A DNA stretch of 64,000 nt from Oikopleura dioica (GCA_907165135.1 OU015567.1:8003001-8067000); one strand, 5' to 3'. Shown: positions 16,075-27,834, counted from the stretch's first letter. A program made the numbers and translations. Notes: a model not told the origin generated them from the sequence alone.

Positions 16075-16802
16075 ATGTGTGATGTTAGTTCTCAAGGATC
16101 CGTTAGGTAATTTTTACGGAGAGTTGAAACTGGAATCAATTTTCTTTTTTTCAAGATCATTGAATCTTTATGGAGCAAAGCTGCCGGAAAATCTCGATCA
16201 AATGGACGATGTGGATACCCTAAATCTCTGCTATGCTGGCCTTCAAAACCTCGATAGCATTTTACAACTGCAGAATCTCAGAAGATTGTTTTTGCGATAC
16301 AACGAAATTTCCTCATTTGAAGAAGTGGAGAAACTCAAGAATCTTCCGAATCTGGAGAGCTTAAGCCTCATTGGAAACGAAATTTATAAACATCCGGATT
16401 ACAGGTAGACAGGAAGAAGGAAAGTGATGATGGAGGGGTTTTAGGGAGCAAATTTTGTCGATTCTTCCGCAACTGCAAGTTCTTGATGGGGAAATGCTCA
16501 TGCATCATGAAGAGGATGATGATGACGATGAAAAGTCAGATGTCGAAGAGGATATGGAAGGACATGATGCTGACGGAGAAACTGATGAGCAAGAAGCTGA
16601 TGTTTCCGGTGAGATAATTGATGATTTAGTACAGAAGTTGACGCATATTTTCCCTCAAGTGACCCTTCGAAAACCTAATATCGTCACTGCCATGAGTTTG
16701 CTCATCCAAGAGCTCGATCATTTGGACGATATCGACGAGCTGACGACGCTTCTTTCGATGAGATCCAAGAAGATTCGAGAAAATGAAATCTTCGAAGTCT
16801 GA
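16075..16802 (+). CDS. CFAP410: CFAP410 (C21orf2)-like leucine-rich repeat protein
   Basis: Exons 16075-16106, 16156-16404 and 16445-16802 give 212 residues. About four leucine-rich repeats (SLNLYGAKL, LNLCYAGLQNLDS, LRRLFLRYNEISS, LESLSLIGNEI) end in a cap with HPDYRE-ILSILPQLQVLDGE. An acidic linker (HHEEDDDDDEK) follows. The C-terminus, NIVTAMSLLIQELD then SMRSKKIREN, matches the helical oligomerisation tail of CFAP410. CFAP410 works at the ciliary base and in DNA-damage signalling in vertebrates. An ANP32-type protein was considered because of the acidic region, but the N-terminal repeat start and the C-terminal helix fit CFAP410 better. The next + strand gene starts 263 bp downstream. 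Confidence 0.75.
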
Positions 16803-17065
16803 AACCATTTTTCCCTCCACTACCATTTTGAATTGTCAAGATTATTTCCACAATCCAGCTTCAATATTTGAAATTTCAATTCCATTCCTAAAGAGTTTTC
16901 TTTATTTTATACTGAATAAACCTTTCGTTTTCTATTTTTTCTCGACTTGTTTTGACAGTTATTATTTTATACGCCCAATGGCCATGTTAGCATTGGTAGC
17001 AGCACTTGAACGCAAACTTTGAGGATGAAAATTTTTAGACGGAAATCTACGGATTTCTCCGGAGA

Positions 17066-17599
17066 ATGGAATTCGCCCACGCGGGGAAACCAGCAGGTTA
17101 TGCGAAGTGGCAGTCGATCTATCCTCTGTACATCAATTCGAAAAGAACAGTCAAGTGCGGACGGAAGCTTCCAAGAGAACAGTCTATTGTTGACCCTACA
17201 ATCGATGAAATTGTCCAAGCACTCGGGCAGCTAGGTTTCAAGAATGAAGAGAACATGCTCAAGGAAGACAAGGTTTGTCTAGACGCGAGTTTCGTTCAAT
17301 TTAATGTTGTTTCTTAAGGTGCATCCTCGCGCTAGAACGACCTGGAATCCAAAGGATCATGTGAGAGGCTTTTCCTGCTACAACGAGTTCGGCCGAGTCA
17401 AGTACAATCTCCACAGCCTGCCAGAAGAAAATAAAATGACCAAGAAGGAGCTTTTGATAAAAGTTTCCGAAATCGTAACAACCCGTCGCTCAACTCCTCA
17501 AACGTAAGCATTCCTGTTTGCATCAGCAACCAAACCTAAGAATTCTTATTTAGAGAGTCTTCTACCAAGCCAAAGAAGAAGAAAAAGGGCAAAAAGTGA
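17066..17599 (+). CDS. SRP19-like protein, paralogue A
   Basis: Exons 17066-17272, 17319-17503 and 17554-17599 give 145 residues. It carries the SRP19 signatures WQSIYPLYINSKRTVKCGRKLP, PTIDEIVQAL and a Lys-rich C-terminus (KPKKKKKGKK). SRP19 binds SRP RNA and helps load SRP54 in the signal recognition particle. This copy is more divergent than the next gene: after VHPR the region that normally reads RGRV-Q-K-DG differs, and the conserved MIPKLK segment is missing. It shares with paralogue B a phase-0 intron right before VHPR, so the two arose by tandem duplication. Whether it still binds SRP RNA is unknown. Confidence 0.72.
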
Positions 17600-17835
17600 A
17601 ACAAAAACACCTCAAATCTAAATTCAAATCGCCTCATTTTCAACGTGAAAAAATTTTAATGTCTTCAGTTTTCAAAGTTTACGTAATTTTTTTCTTCAAT
17701 TTCAGTCTTCATCTCTTCTTCTTGTCGAAACTAGCCATATTTGTCCTTCAACTTTCTCCTCAATGTTCCTCATTTTTCAAATTGAAATAAAAATTATACT
17801 CGTTCAATATTTTTAATTACAATTTTCTGTTGAAG

Positions 17836-18545
17836 ATGTCAGATTGTTCGGATCCCGAGGACGAGATTATCGAGAACACCTCGGACTCGTGTGGCCACTC
17901 ACACGCCCCTGGGCATGGACACAGCCATGTTCACAGGCCTGCGCGACCACAAGTGCCTGAAGGAGCCAAAAACTGGCCAGCTATTTATCCGATTTACCTG
18001 AACAAGTTTAGGACAAGAGAACAGGTTCGGATAACTCTTAGTTTTCTGAATTAACAATTCGATCAGGGCCGAAGAATTGCGAAAGAAGAAGCAGTTGAAA
18101 ATCCGACTTTTTACGAAATTAAAGAAATCTTGGAACACGAAGGATTCAAGGTTTTCGTCGAAAATAAGGTAAATTTCATTCAAAGCAAAATAGCCAAGTA
18201 GCAATTTCATTTATAGGTGCATCCACGAGAGCCAGACAGATTCTTTCCCCTTGGCCCGCCGCCGATGGGAAATCCTCACCGCGGACGAGTTAAGTTTCAG
18301 TACAAAAATGCTGATGGAACATTGTGCAATCCTAAATTCAAGAACAAGCATAGCCTCTACTCATACATCGCTCAAATGATTCCGAAGCTAAAGTCTCGAG
18401 TTGAAGGTATTCTTCGCTTATCTAAATATCTTCTTGCTTTATTCTAGCTGTTCGAATGCGCGATCAAGCAGCGAAGCAAAAGCAACAAGCTGCTCAAGCT
18501 CAATCCAGTGGTAAAAACAGTAAAAAGAAAAAGGGCCGAAAATAA
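17836..18545 (+). CDS. SRP19: SRP19, signal recognition particle 19 kDa subunit (paralogue B)
   Basis: Exons 17836-18024, 18067-18168, 18217-18406 and 18448-18545 give 192 residues. After an acidic, His-rich N-terminus (SHAPGHGHSHVH) comes WPAIYPIYLNKFRT, GRRIAKEEAVENPT, an RGRVKFQYKNADGTLC strand pair, SLYSYIAQMIPKLKSR and a Lys-rich tail, all typical of SRP19. The family protein sits on SRP RNA helices 6 and 8 and is needed for assembly. The His-rich extension is unusual for the family. It lies 236 bp after paralogue A and 178 bp before PAF1, all on the + strand. Confidence 0.88.
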
Positions 18546-18723
18546 CAGACGAAAATCAAAACCTCTCTTTCTCTTCTTATCAAAAGTTAGATAACAATTC
18601 CCGTTGTATCAGTCTTCAGTAGTACTAATTTCGAATTCTATTTCAGTCAAGCTGTGCCTTAACGCTTCAGAATACACTAGTAAAGACTACCACTTTATTC
18701 TAATGTATGTTCCTTGCTCTAGA

Positions 18724-21148
18724 ATGGCTCCGACAGTTCGAGTCGGATCGGATTCTGGTTCTCGAACTCCGAGTCGGCGGGCTCAAGACACCCCAAGATC
18801 TGGTCTCATCTGCCGTGTCAAATACACCAACAAATTACCCGACATTCCATTTGATCCGAAGAGCGTCAAAGTTTACCCAAATGGAAGGGATAGATTTGTT
18901 GAATACAAACCGACGACGCTAGAGAAACTCTGCAAAGTGGAGCTTCATACGGATTTCGATCTGGACGTCAATATTGATTTGATTGATCCAGAGACGTATA
19001 CTGTGTAAGTTCTTTTAAGTACTGTTGATGAGAATTTCAATCTTAATTCAGAAAACCCGGTACTGTCCTGCATCCCGAGGACAGTAAGCTACTCCAGGAA
19101 GAAGATTCCAAGAAGAATGATTCAAGGTTTTAAGGGATCCCCCCCTGATTTCGGCAACTTTGACCTCTATCTACTTTTTTTTGAGCTTACGTAGGAAGCT
19201 GGTTTTGGGCGCATTAAAAAGCCCGCTTGGAAAGGAGCAAATTCTGGTAGAATAGTGTGCGAGCAAAACATTCGCTTATGCATTACAGGCCGTCAAAGTG
19301 ATTAACATTTTGAAAAATGGCCATTTTAGGTCATTTTCAAATCGTATCTACTTTTTTTTGGGCTTTAGGATTCAAAATCTTTTTTGTTTATCTAAAAGTA
19401 TAGACGCTAATCTTTATTTTTTGGTAGAATCAGCATGATCGGATAAGTGAATAATAAAATTCTAGTTGTAAAACTTTTTGAAACCATTTTTGGCGTTATT
19501 TGGGTGTTAGAATGCTCTCTAGCGCCAACAATTGGCCGAAAACTCTAGTGCGAAAATTATATTCGTAATCTTCACATTCTAAGCTTTCGAAAGAGCCCTT
19601 GTTTGTGTTATTTCGATGACAATCAAAAATCGAAAAAAATTGCGATTTTCACGCTAAGTACAATTTACATGCATTTTTCCGAACTTTGGGAGCCAAAATT
19701 TCGGGGATGCATTTATGTAAAGGGGTACTATCATATATTAAAATGATCCTCAGAACACGAGGAATCTAATCATAGGCGATAATAACCGGTGCAAAAGTTT
19801 TGAAAAATCGGGGGGTGATCCCTTAAGATAATAAGTGGAAAATGATTGATCATCTATACTTGTAGGCGATCGGGGATCCACAACCGACAACTTACCTTCT
19901 TCCGGCCATCAGAATACATTTCTCAGGACTTCAAACAATACGGAAGCAACGCAAAAGACAAAGTCGAATCAAAGCTTGGCGCCGGCGTCAAAGACCGATT
20001 CAAAGACGAGGAAATCTACAAAGACCGAGACGCGCAGATCAAGGCAATCGAGAAAACCTTCAAAGACGTCCAGCAAGATGTTTCAGAGCATTACTCGAAG
20101 AAGGATGTTCACGCGGTCGAAGTTTTGCCACTTTTGCCCGATTTCGAGACTTGGAAGCATCCCTGCGCGCAGGTACAGACAAGTACTTTAAAGGCGCTTT
20201 TAAAATCCGTATTTAAAAGGTCATTTTCGACACAGATCCCGCTCCAAAAGGCCACTCCAAGGAAGCTCAGTTGGATATCATGTCTCAAGCGATCATCAGA
20301 GGTATGCAAGATGAGGAGAATCAACAGTTCGTCGCCTACTTCCTTCCGGTAAAGTAACTTTTTTATCACGAAAATAATGGCTTTGGAAGACTCAAGAAAC
20401 GATGGAGCAACGGACGAGAGATAAATCTCTTGGACTGGACTTTGACGACGATACGACGTATGATTACAAACTGGCTAAAGAGTACAACTGGAACGTCAAA
20501 AACAAAGGTTCAAAACTCAAGCTTCTCCAGAAGTTTCAGCTGATTATTTTGTCTAGCTTCGAAGGGTTACGAAGAAAACTTCTTCTTCTGCTACCGCCCA
20601 AACGATGGCGTGTACTACAATGAGCTGGAAACCCGTGTTCGTCTTTCCAAGCGCGTCCGCCAAAAGACAACCGAAGGGGTTGATAATTTGACGAACTATT
20701 TCAACACTGTACTTCGAGTTCAACATAGAGAAAACACGGAAGATGAGGATAAAGCACAGAAGATGCGTGAAAATGTAAGCGTTTTTTAACCCCTTCTCCG
20801 ATAAATTTATTCTTCAGGCTCTCATGAATACCAGCGATCACAGTGATGAGGATGATGATGACTCGTCCGATGCCGTAAGAATCCGTTAAATGAGCCGGTT
20901 TATTCATCGATTTTTTTCAGTCATCTGTGGCAGCAAAGGATTCTGATGCAGAAGGAGAACCGGGAGAGTCATCGCCAAAACGCAGAGGCACCAACAGCGA
21001 CTCCGATAGCAATGACGAGGGCGATACAACCGCGCGAGCTGGCGAAACGATCACCAAGTCCGATAGCGATTCGGACTCGGACGATGATGCCGACGCGCAA
21101 AAGAAGGTCTTTGGTGACTCGGACTCGGATTCAAGCATGTCCGAGTAG
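18724..21148 (+). CDS. PAF1: PAF1, RNA polymerase II-associated factor 1
   Basis: Eight exons (18724-19004, 19052-19126, 19866-20172, 20220-20348, 20390-20507, 20557-20774, 20818-20874, 20921-21148) give 470 residues. Family landmarks: MAPTVRV start, [28 protein letters not shown]-type region, [66 protein letters not shown], and an acidic Asp/Ser-rich tail ending in [12 protein letters not shown]1 is the core of the elongation complex that couples Pol II to histone modification. The second intron is 739 nt instead of ~45 because it holds a 689-bp TTAA-flanked element. All other introns are short. Confidence 0.95.
19134..19822. mobile_element. TTAA-flanked MITE, copy 1 (in a PAF1 intron)
   Basis: Ends are GGGATCCCCCCC and GGGGGGTGATCCC in inverted orientation, flanked by TTAA at 19130-19133 and 19823-19826. 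This is the duplication used by piggyBac and Kolobok transposons. There is no transposase frame. It is about 95 percent identical by eye, in opposite orientation, to the copy at 39375-40066, so both are recent. Confidence 0.85.
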
Positions 21149-21192
21149 ACCAACTCAATCTAGACAAAAATTATTCAAACTGCCAAGGATAA

Positions 21193-22871
21193 ATGAAAAA
21201 AAAACATGAAACTGTTTTGACTGTTGAAATAAAAGGAAATGAGCATGTCTTTTTAGAAATCGGTACTGATGATCGAAGATGGAAGAAGAGAGATTCGATT
21301 GAGTTTATTATGGAAGAGGCTTTGAAGTCACTACTGCACCGGTCCAGAAACGAGCTGGCCAAGGTCGACAAAAACCTAAAGATCGAAAATGCTAAACTGC
21401 CGAAAAAGCCTCGAATTGAAAAAAGGTTCATAAACAAGAATCTTTTCATTATTTCATCGTTTCTAGGCCTCCAACGAGTGGAATTCAATTGCATTTGTTC
21501 CAGAATGGCTATCAGCTGGTGCGTGGAGACTCAAAACAATCATCATCCCTCATTCCATACTCCAATAAAGACATATTAGGTCAGTTGACAGTGACTTTTA
21601 TTTTTCATTATCAATTTTTTTTAGACGAGGTCAGCGCGGGTCGAATTCCGCTGAGCATCACTAGTTGGTTAGAATCCGATAAGCTGCTAATGAAAAACGG
21701 GGAGCTTGAACTCACTATCGTCGAAAGAGGCTCCTCCGGAAACGTTCTTTCAACCGAAACGTTGACGCTTTACCATTGTAACACTGCGCTAGAATCGCAA
21801 CAGATCCTCAACGAAACCCGTCAGATCTATCGCTGGTCTGACAAGGACCGTCTTATTTTAGGTAAATTTGGATCAACAATTCACAATAAATATATAATTC
21901 TGAACCAGCAACTGTTGAAAGGAAAATCGATACAATTATTTTTTAAGATTCGTGCCTATCGCTAGCAACAAGCGATCCGCTATGCTTAGAGCCAGATCCA
22001 ATCGTCCATCTCATCCAAAATCGTGCCAGTAGAAATCCGTTTCAAGCCGAAAACTCTTCTTTTAACTGTCGTCGCCCGTCGTTATCAGCAACGTCCACCA
22101 GTGTACCTCCAATTGACCGTTCTTCCATTCACCCCGGTGTCAAAACAAATCACGACAGGCAAAACAACAAGCAACATCAAGTAGCAAAAGCTTCTCCAGA
22201 GACTTCTACTCAACCAACTCCTCCTCTTCCAGGTTTGCGAAGAATCTTATCTACTTTTTGTCTAATTAATTACTTCTTGAAGATGTCCCTATTGTCAAAA
22301 TGCCCGCCATAGTACCCTCCTCAAATGTGTCTATTCGCCGAGAGATTCAAATCAAGTCCCAGCTCGGACGGAGCAGTCAACTTGTCACTATCGAGATCAT
22401 CCGAGATTCAATTCTGTCTGGTTACACTGGCAAAGGTATCTTTTGTACAATAAGCAACGGGTTGAGCCGAAGCGACAGTCTTTCAGTTTGAAAATTCGTT
22501 CATTTTACCATCAATTTTTTAAATTACAGTATCTGCTTACAGTATAATCTCATCCCCTTGAGATTACAGCTACTCGCGGGCGGGTAGCAGCTCTAATTTA
22601 TACTCATTCAGCACTTTGTCAGCAGCTAACGCCGACAGGATGCCTCTCCCCAGGCTCAGTCGTATCTCACGAGTTCGAAGCCGCCTCGCCCAGAGAAGCT
22701 GAACTTCTGGCTCAACAGTACGTGATGCTGTACTGTAACAACAGCCCGAAAAATGCGACGATTACTGTCACGGAAGGTGAAATTGTAGAAGATCACGAAA
22801 ACCCCGATTCTTTTCCGGAACGGATTTTCAATTTTATTTTTTGCTTCATCAGCTGGATTGATGCCGGTTAA
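21193..22871 (+). CDS. Uncharacterised protein, downstream partner of PAF1
   Basis: Exons 21193-21425, 21467-21579, 21625-21861, 21948-22232, 22283-22435 and 22570-22871 join in frame to 440 residues. The start is the first ATG after PAF1, only 44 bp past its stop. An ATG at 21214 is also in frame. The N-terminus is basic and helical (KRDSIEFIMEEALKSLLHR). It is followed by beta-like segments (IQLHLFQNGYQLVRG; LLMKNGELELTIVERG), a Ser/Pro/Asn-rich linker and a C-terminal acidic and hydrophobic end (FNFIFCFISWIDAG). No family was recognised. A SUZ12-like origin was considered but not supported, as there is no zinc finger or VEFS box. The spacing suggests an operon with PAF1. Confidence 0.6.
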
Positions 22872-24303
22872 AATAGTAGATAGTTGCTGTTATGAGTGTC
22901 AATATTGATGAGGGAAAGAGAAATTAGTCATCAGTCTCTCCAATAATCGTAAAACAGGATTCACCGTCAGCTAGTGTTGCTGCCGGTGGCCGTTTTATCC
23001 GACAAAAGGAGATGTAAAATACATTTTCAGTGGTTTGTGCGGCTGTTAATAAAGAATGAGAGCGTAAAGAGAATCGATAATAACTAAAAAAGACAGTCTT
23101 TTTAAAAACAACAGAAAGAAAAAAAAAGAGACAACAAAGAAAGCCACTTATCGCATGATTCTGAAAGCCTATTCTGATTTTGAATAAACAAGAGAGGCTC
23201 TGAGCTGAATTTTGAAATGTCAAAAATCCGAATTGAAAGTTTCCCCTGTTCCGTTCTCTCTGGGAAAATCGCTTCGAGCCCGTTCTTGCGTCTTCCAAAG
23301 CGAAGAACACTAAGAAGAGGAAAAAACCAGGCGGGAATTCAAGCACGCGGGAAATCAAGCCATCTACGATCAAAGATTTCCTAGATCTCATCACGTGATC
23401 TCTTATTTATTCATTTTAACTATTGTATCTATTCTATTTTTGGTTTCTTATTTCTATTCTCACCTGTTCAAACGAAAAAATACCTTGGTTATACAAACTT
23501 AATTATTATCATCATTTTGTGGCTTCGTGGGTTCGATTCTGGCTTCTTTAAAAATTATTTATATTCGATTCATTCGTTAGAACGCCAGATTCATTTTCGA
23601 CCCACTTTCAAATTTAAAATTTGTTCACATTCAATTTCTGTATCGATCAATTCATTTTCGCCGACTGTATTTCTTTTTTTCTTGCTCAAGATAACAGTCA
23701 AATCCCTTTGTTAATGCAAGGGTTCTTTTCGCTGCTGCAATATTACAATTAGCGTCCTTTTTTTGGTGCCCGATTTTCGTGAAATTTTCAATATTTGTTA
23801 TCAATAATTCTAGCTATTGAATCATGAAAGAAATAAATTAATTAAACCTCAAAAATAGCAAATTTCAATAAAAACCTTTCTACGGGAAAATTGGTAATAA
23901 TACTTCTTATTTCAAAATGCGCAATCAAAATCATAACTTTATTGAGCAAAATTTTTGCAACCAAATATTTTTTATATTATTTAAAAGAAACTTTTTTAGG
24001 GGGCTAAAGTCTGGCCTTCTCGATTTCATTTTTTCTGTTACTACCTTACCGGTTGAATGCTACTTTACTCTTTTCTCAAACAACTTTTTAAAAACAAAAC
24101 GACTCGTCGACTAACTGTAATAACCTCTACTTTAGTTTAAAAGTAAAATGTTCTCGGGCTATCAATGGCTAGTGTGTTCATGCATTTTTCAGAGCAGCTT
24201 TGCTTATTCTACTATCCCACTCAGCTCGAGTCCGTTGTTCACTGAATGACTAAATATTGTTCTTGGTGAATCCGGTCTTTCCTAGTTCGCTTTTTAAAGT
24301 CTC
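22872..24303. other. Intergenic region, no supported gene
   Basis: A 1.4-kb AT-rich stretch. A 156-codon open frame on the minus strand (22924-23394) is Phe/Leu-rich and lacks relatives or splice context. No repeats with defined ends were found. Confidence 0.5.
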
Positions 24304-25051
24304 ATGTATCGCCTATTAGATAGTATGGCCGACGAAAGCGTTCCAGTTCCAGAGACCGAGCCACTCAACCTCGAAGAGGACTTGAAAAAGCTCGAGGACG
24401 AAATCAACACCCTCAAGCAGGTGAAACCTCACTGAAATCAAGGAAGAGAACCGTGAATTTTAGGTCCTTTCATCGAAAGAGCAACAAGCTTCTGAGCTGA
24501 GGAAAAAGCTCGGAATCACGCCTCTTCAGCAGCTTCAAGCGAAGATGGACGCCTTTGGAAAGTCCGAAACGTATGTAAAGGCTCAAGAAATGTATGTTCA
24601 TCAGTTTTGCAAAACGATGATTTGAGGAAAAATTGAGAAAAAGTGAAACGGTCACTTTTTTCGATCCTTGATAAAGTTAAATTGGTGTAATGTCTGTAAT
24701 TACCTTGCATCTCATTGCATGAGTCAAGCAAAATTTGACAACTGGTATATGATATACCGTATATCTTTTCCCTTCAGAGTGCAGAAGACTTCAGCTAAAC
24801 TCAACGAAGTTGGCGATGTTACTGGCAAGGCCTTGACCGACTTTGGTCAATCGGTTTCCAGCAAATTCTCCGAAATGAAGTATCCAACGCTTGTTTTTTT
24901 CTCAGTCTCAAAAACTGCTTTATTCAGATCGTCTCCTTCCTTCCAGTCCTTTGAGCAGAAGGTTGGTGGCTTCTTCGGTCGCAGCTCTACCACCACGTCT
25001 CCGCCTGCTGCCACTCCAACTGAGCCAGCAAAGGAATTGTTTCAGCCATAA
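24304..25051 (+). CDS. TPD52 family protein (tumour protein D52-like)
   Basis: Exons 24304-24420, 24464-24570, 24778-24879 and 24928-25051 give 149 residues (142 if the second in-frame ATG at 24325 is used). The acidic start EPLNLEEDLKKLEDEI leads into a coiled coil (INTLKQVLSSKEQQASELRKKLGITPLQQL split by an intron). Then come KTSAKLNEVGDVTGKALTDFG, SFQSFEQKVGGFF and a Thr/Pro-rich tail, the usual TPD52 order. The family works in membrane trafficking and forms homo- and heteromers through the coiled coil. Exon 2 could read on to a second donor near 24593 (adding YVKAQEM), which would be an alternative form as seen in vertebrate TPD52 genes. Confidence 0.85.
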
Positions 25052-25588
25052 CTTCTTTCTTCACTCCATTCTTGAATAAATCACAATTGTACTTCAACAA
25101 ATCGCTCTATTTTAATTATTCAAGAATCTAAATCTATCATTTGCTGAAACCAGTGCCAAGCAAGACGCGCCACTCTAGCCATACTATATCTGCGGACCTG
25201 ACTACCGACAATTGACAGAAAAATCGCTTTCTACGACGAATCCTTCGTAAATTGTCCATTTTTAGAATCGACACATGTTCATCCCTTTCTTATTCATTCG
25301 CCAACTTGTTTTCCTTCATTTTTATTTGCATATTAGTGGCAATATAATTAAAATAACACACATCTGTAGTCTTCAGTGACCACCCAAATAAGACCCAAGA
25401 AATAAATCTATACAGTATATTTTATAGTTTACCTTTTTTGTTACAACTAATTCTATTAATTAGCCAACCCATCTTATTCAGTTTCCCATTTGCTTCATTC
25501 TTGATTTTGAAAAAGACCAACACAATTTTTCAAAAAGAAAATTGGTGAAAATAGATACCTGTCGTTCCCAAAGAACTATTGATTCAGA
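25052..25588. other. Intergenic region, no supported gene
   Basis: AT-rich flank between TPD52 and the next gene. A poly(A)-type AATAAA near 25076 serves TPD52. Nothing else was supported. Confidence 0.5.
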
Positions 25589-26558
25589 ATGCAAGCTGAG
25601 TTACTGGAAGAAGCTACCAGTAGCAGTGACAGAGGAAGCGCTAACCAGCAAAAGGCACTTATTTGTTGTATTCCTGGCGCGTTTTCACGGGCACTTGAAG
25701 GGCGACTTAGAGAATGTGAAGTGAAAATAGCGGGAGAGCAAGAAGTTATCGAGCATCTATCAAGGTAGCTTTCGCTCATGGAATTTCGTAGCTAACTTCT
25801 ACTCCAGTGAATGGTCGTGTTTGATGGAGTGCGAAAGAGATTCAGAGCTACGAGCTGAATTATTGAAAAACGCGTTCAATAGATTCGAGTCACTCAAGTA
25901 TACAGTGCTTTCTTCCGTTCCTGGAATCCACACACTCTCCGATTTTATCAGAAGTAATCAACGATTCAATTAACGACCTTCGTCTCCTATTTCCTTTTTT
26001 AAGAATACCCGGACTGCAAAGTTGTCTTCATCAAACAAAGCTTCAAGCTGCAAGACTTCTGTAGCACCTTCAGGAGGACGGACTGGTTCGAAACTAATTT
26101 CGGCATCCGAGGTCCTGAATTGCGATCGTTTTACTGGATCATTTTGCCGCTCTTTATGCAGAGTTTCTTCAATATTGATCCACCGCGCAATCTTTTCAAC
26201 AGTCCTGCCAAGGGATCAGATTGTAATTCTACTTCAGGGAAAGTAATTGATCATTTTCCTGATCCTCTACAAAGCTGCCACACTCTATCAAATAAACCGC
26301 CATGAACTAATCGAGGCCGCGGCCGGATCACAAGATGCCATAGAAGTCTTTCTCAGCCATAAAGTGAATCCACAGAATCTTATGAAACTATCACTCGATG
26401 ACGATATTGATGATGCGGTTCGGTTTTTAGGAGGAAAGATTAACCCTGTTGGGCATCAGGATTACGACAAGGCCTTTACGTCAGAGTACTGGAATCGAAT
26501 GAAGATTAGAGACACCTTGCTCGTCATAGGAAAAGTTCGCCACCAGCTAAAAGCTTAA
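25589..26558 (+). CDS. Uncharacterised protein
   Basis: Exons 25589-25764, 25808-25953, 26004-26222 and 26275-26558 join in frame to 274 residues. The model needs a 52-nt last intron (26223-26274) that removes an in-frame stop. The N-terminal third is helical and charged (SRALEGRLRECEVKIAGEQE). The middle has VPGIHTLSDFIRKYPDCKVVFIKQSF and an aromatic stretch (RSFYWIILPLFMQSFF). The C-terminus ends YWNRMKIRDTLLVIGKVRHQ. No signal peptide and no known family were recognised. It precedes the RNase H-fold gene on the same strand by 419 bp. Confidence 0.55.
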
Positions 26559-26977
26559 ATAAAGCCTCTAATCCGAACTTTCCAAAGCTAAATGCTGCGT
26601 TGCCATCCTTATCGTCGCTCTTCTTGCGGAGATTCTTCTACTGTAATTAAGATTAATACGTTTCTTTCTAGTCGTAGTTTTGGACAGTTCTTCAAAAAAC
26701 AAAAACATATCCCTATTTCTTTGCCACAGAAAAATGCCTCCATTCATCAATCATGACTTTCTTCAAACCAAATCCAGTCCTTTCCAGTTACAATTGTAAA
26801 TCAATGCGATTTCTTACGAAAATACGAGCCTTTCTTACTTGATTTTTTTAATAAATCAATTATATATTCAATTCAGATTTCGTAATTTATTTTATCGAGT
26901 AAATTACGTCCCGTCTTAAATATTTTCTGCAGTTTTTTTTTAATGAAGCAGCTTGGATTTCAGAAGGCATTTCCGAA
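26559..26977. other. Intergenic region, no supported gene
   Basis: An AT-rich gap of 419 bp. A pyrimidine-rich stretch ending in AG lies about 16 nt before the next ATG and could be a leader splice site. No gene was seen. Confidence 0.4.
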
Positions 26978-27834
26978 ATGCGCCGTGCTTCGAATTTTTT
27001 CAAATCGTACCATCTTTATGAAAATCGTTTTCCCGAGAAAAATAGCAAAGAGCTTGCAAAGAAAACTCTTCATCACATGAAGCTGGCGGAGTATTCTGAA
27101 ATCAAGCCGGTTGAAATCCCCTTCAAGCCTGATGGCAGATTCGGTTGGAACTTTGGCGAGTTCAAAGACAATCCAAATAACCCCTGGAAAGAAAGCTTGC
27201 ACAATTTTTATAACTCGAAAGAAGGTTGGGCAATATCTGAAGGGGATCATGTTTGTTTTATTTCTGGAAGATTGGTGGAGACGTTTCTAAGTGAGCAAGC
27301 CTTTGCGATTGTCTATATGGGTAAATTAATGTCCGTAAATAATATTCCTTATCTTAATAAGGTTCGAATTTCTCCCGATATTTATCATTACCATCGAAAG
27401 AAGATGCAGAGCAGAATGCAAAATACGCGACTTTGTACGCTTTAGATTTGGCACTGAAAGTTGCAATCGCGGAAAAATGGAATTCTATTCAAGTTCGAAC
27501 AGATAACCTGGCCGTTGCTAATTTGTTCACATATTCGCTCCCCAAAGTCCAAGAAGCAGAAGAAGCAGATGAAATAGAATTATCTAACAGCGAGTCTGCA
27601 AACAACCCAAAACGCAAACAACTGCTAGATGGGATACTCAAGCACCGAGCAAATATCTCCTTCAACGTGGCATATATAGACCCCAGAACGCGCATTTCGA
27701 AGCAGAAGAAGCGCAACGTTGACGAGGGCATTGTCAAGCTCAATCGTCTCGCGGCCGAAGCTCAGAGAAAACTCGTCGAAAGTGAAAATCTATATCTTTC
27801 TAAATTTCAGCTAGAACGAGAGCCTAACAATTAA
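26978..27834 (+). CDS. RNase H-fold domain protein
   Basis: Exons 26978-27320 and 27362-27834 give 271 residues. The C-terminal half has the pattern of a ribonuclease H domain. FAIVYMGGSNFSRYLSLP resembles the first strands, and DAEQNAKYATLYALDLALKVA the first helix with its acidic position. SIQVRTDNLAVANLF resembles the strand with the second catalytic Asp, and a long basic linker leads to NVDEGIVKLNRLAAEAQ, like the last helix with its Asp. The first strand lacks an obvious catalytic Asp, so activity is doubtful. The N-terminal ~100 residues (FKPDGRFGWNFGEFKDNPNN) were not recognised. A nucleic-acid role is inferred from the fold only. The next gene starts 108 bp downstream. Confidence 0.55.

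Noticed and set aside
16075-16802. ANP32 (acidic nuclear phosphoprotein) as the identity of the leucine-rich repeat gene
   Set aside because: The acidic part is a short linker, and the C-terminal helix NIVTAMSLLIQELD matches CFAP410, not ANP32.
21193-22871. SUZ12-like identity for the gene after PAF1
   Set aside because: Only faint similarity around the first 60 residues; the zinc finger and VEFS box are missing.
22924-23394. 156-codon minus frame
   Set aside because: Phe/Leu-rich, no relatives, no splice sites or promoter context. Not called as a gene.
23520-23560. GGTTCGATTC box resembling a tRNA B box
   Set aside because: The flanking bases do not form a T stem and no A box is placed correctly.
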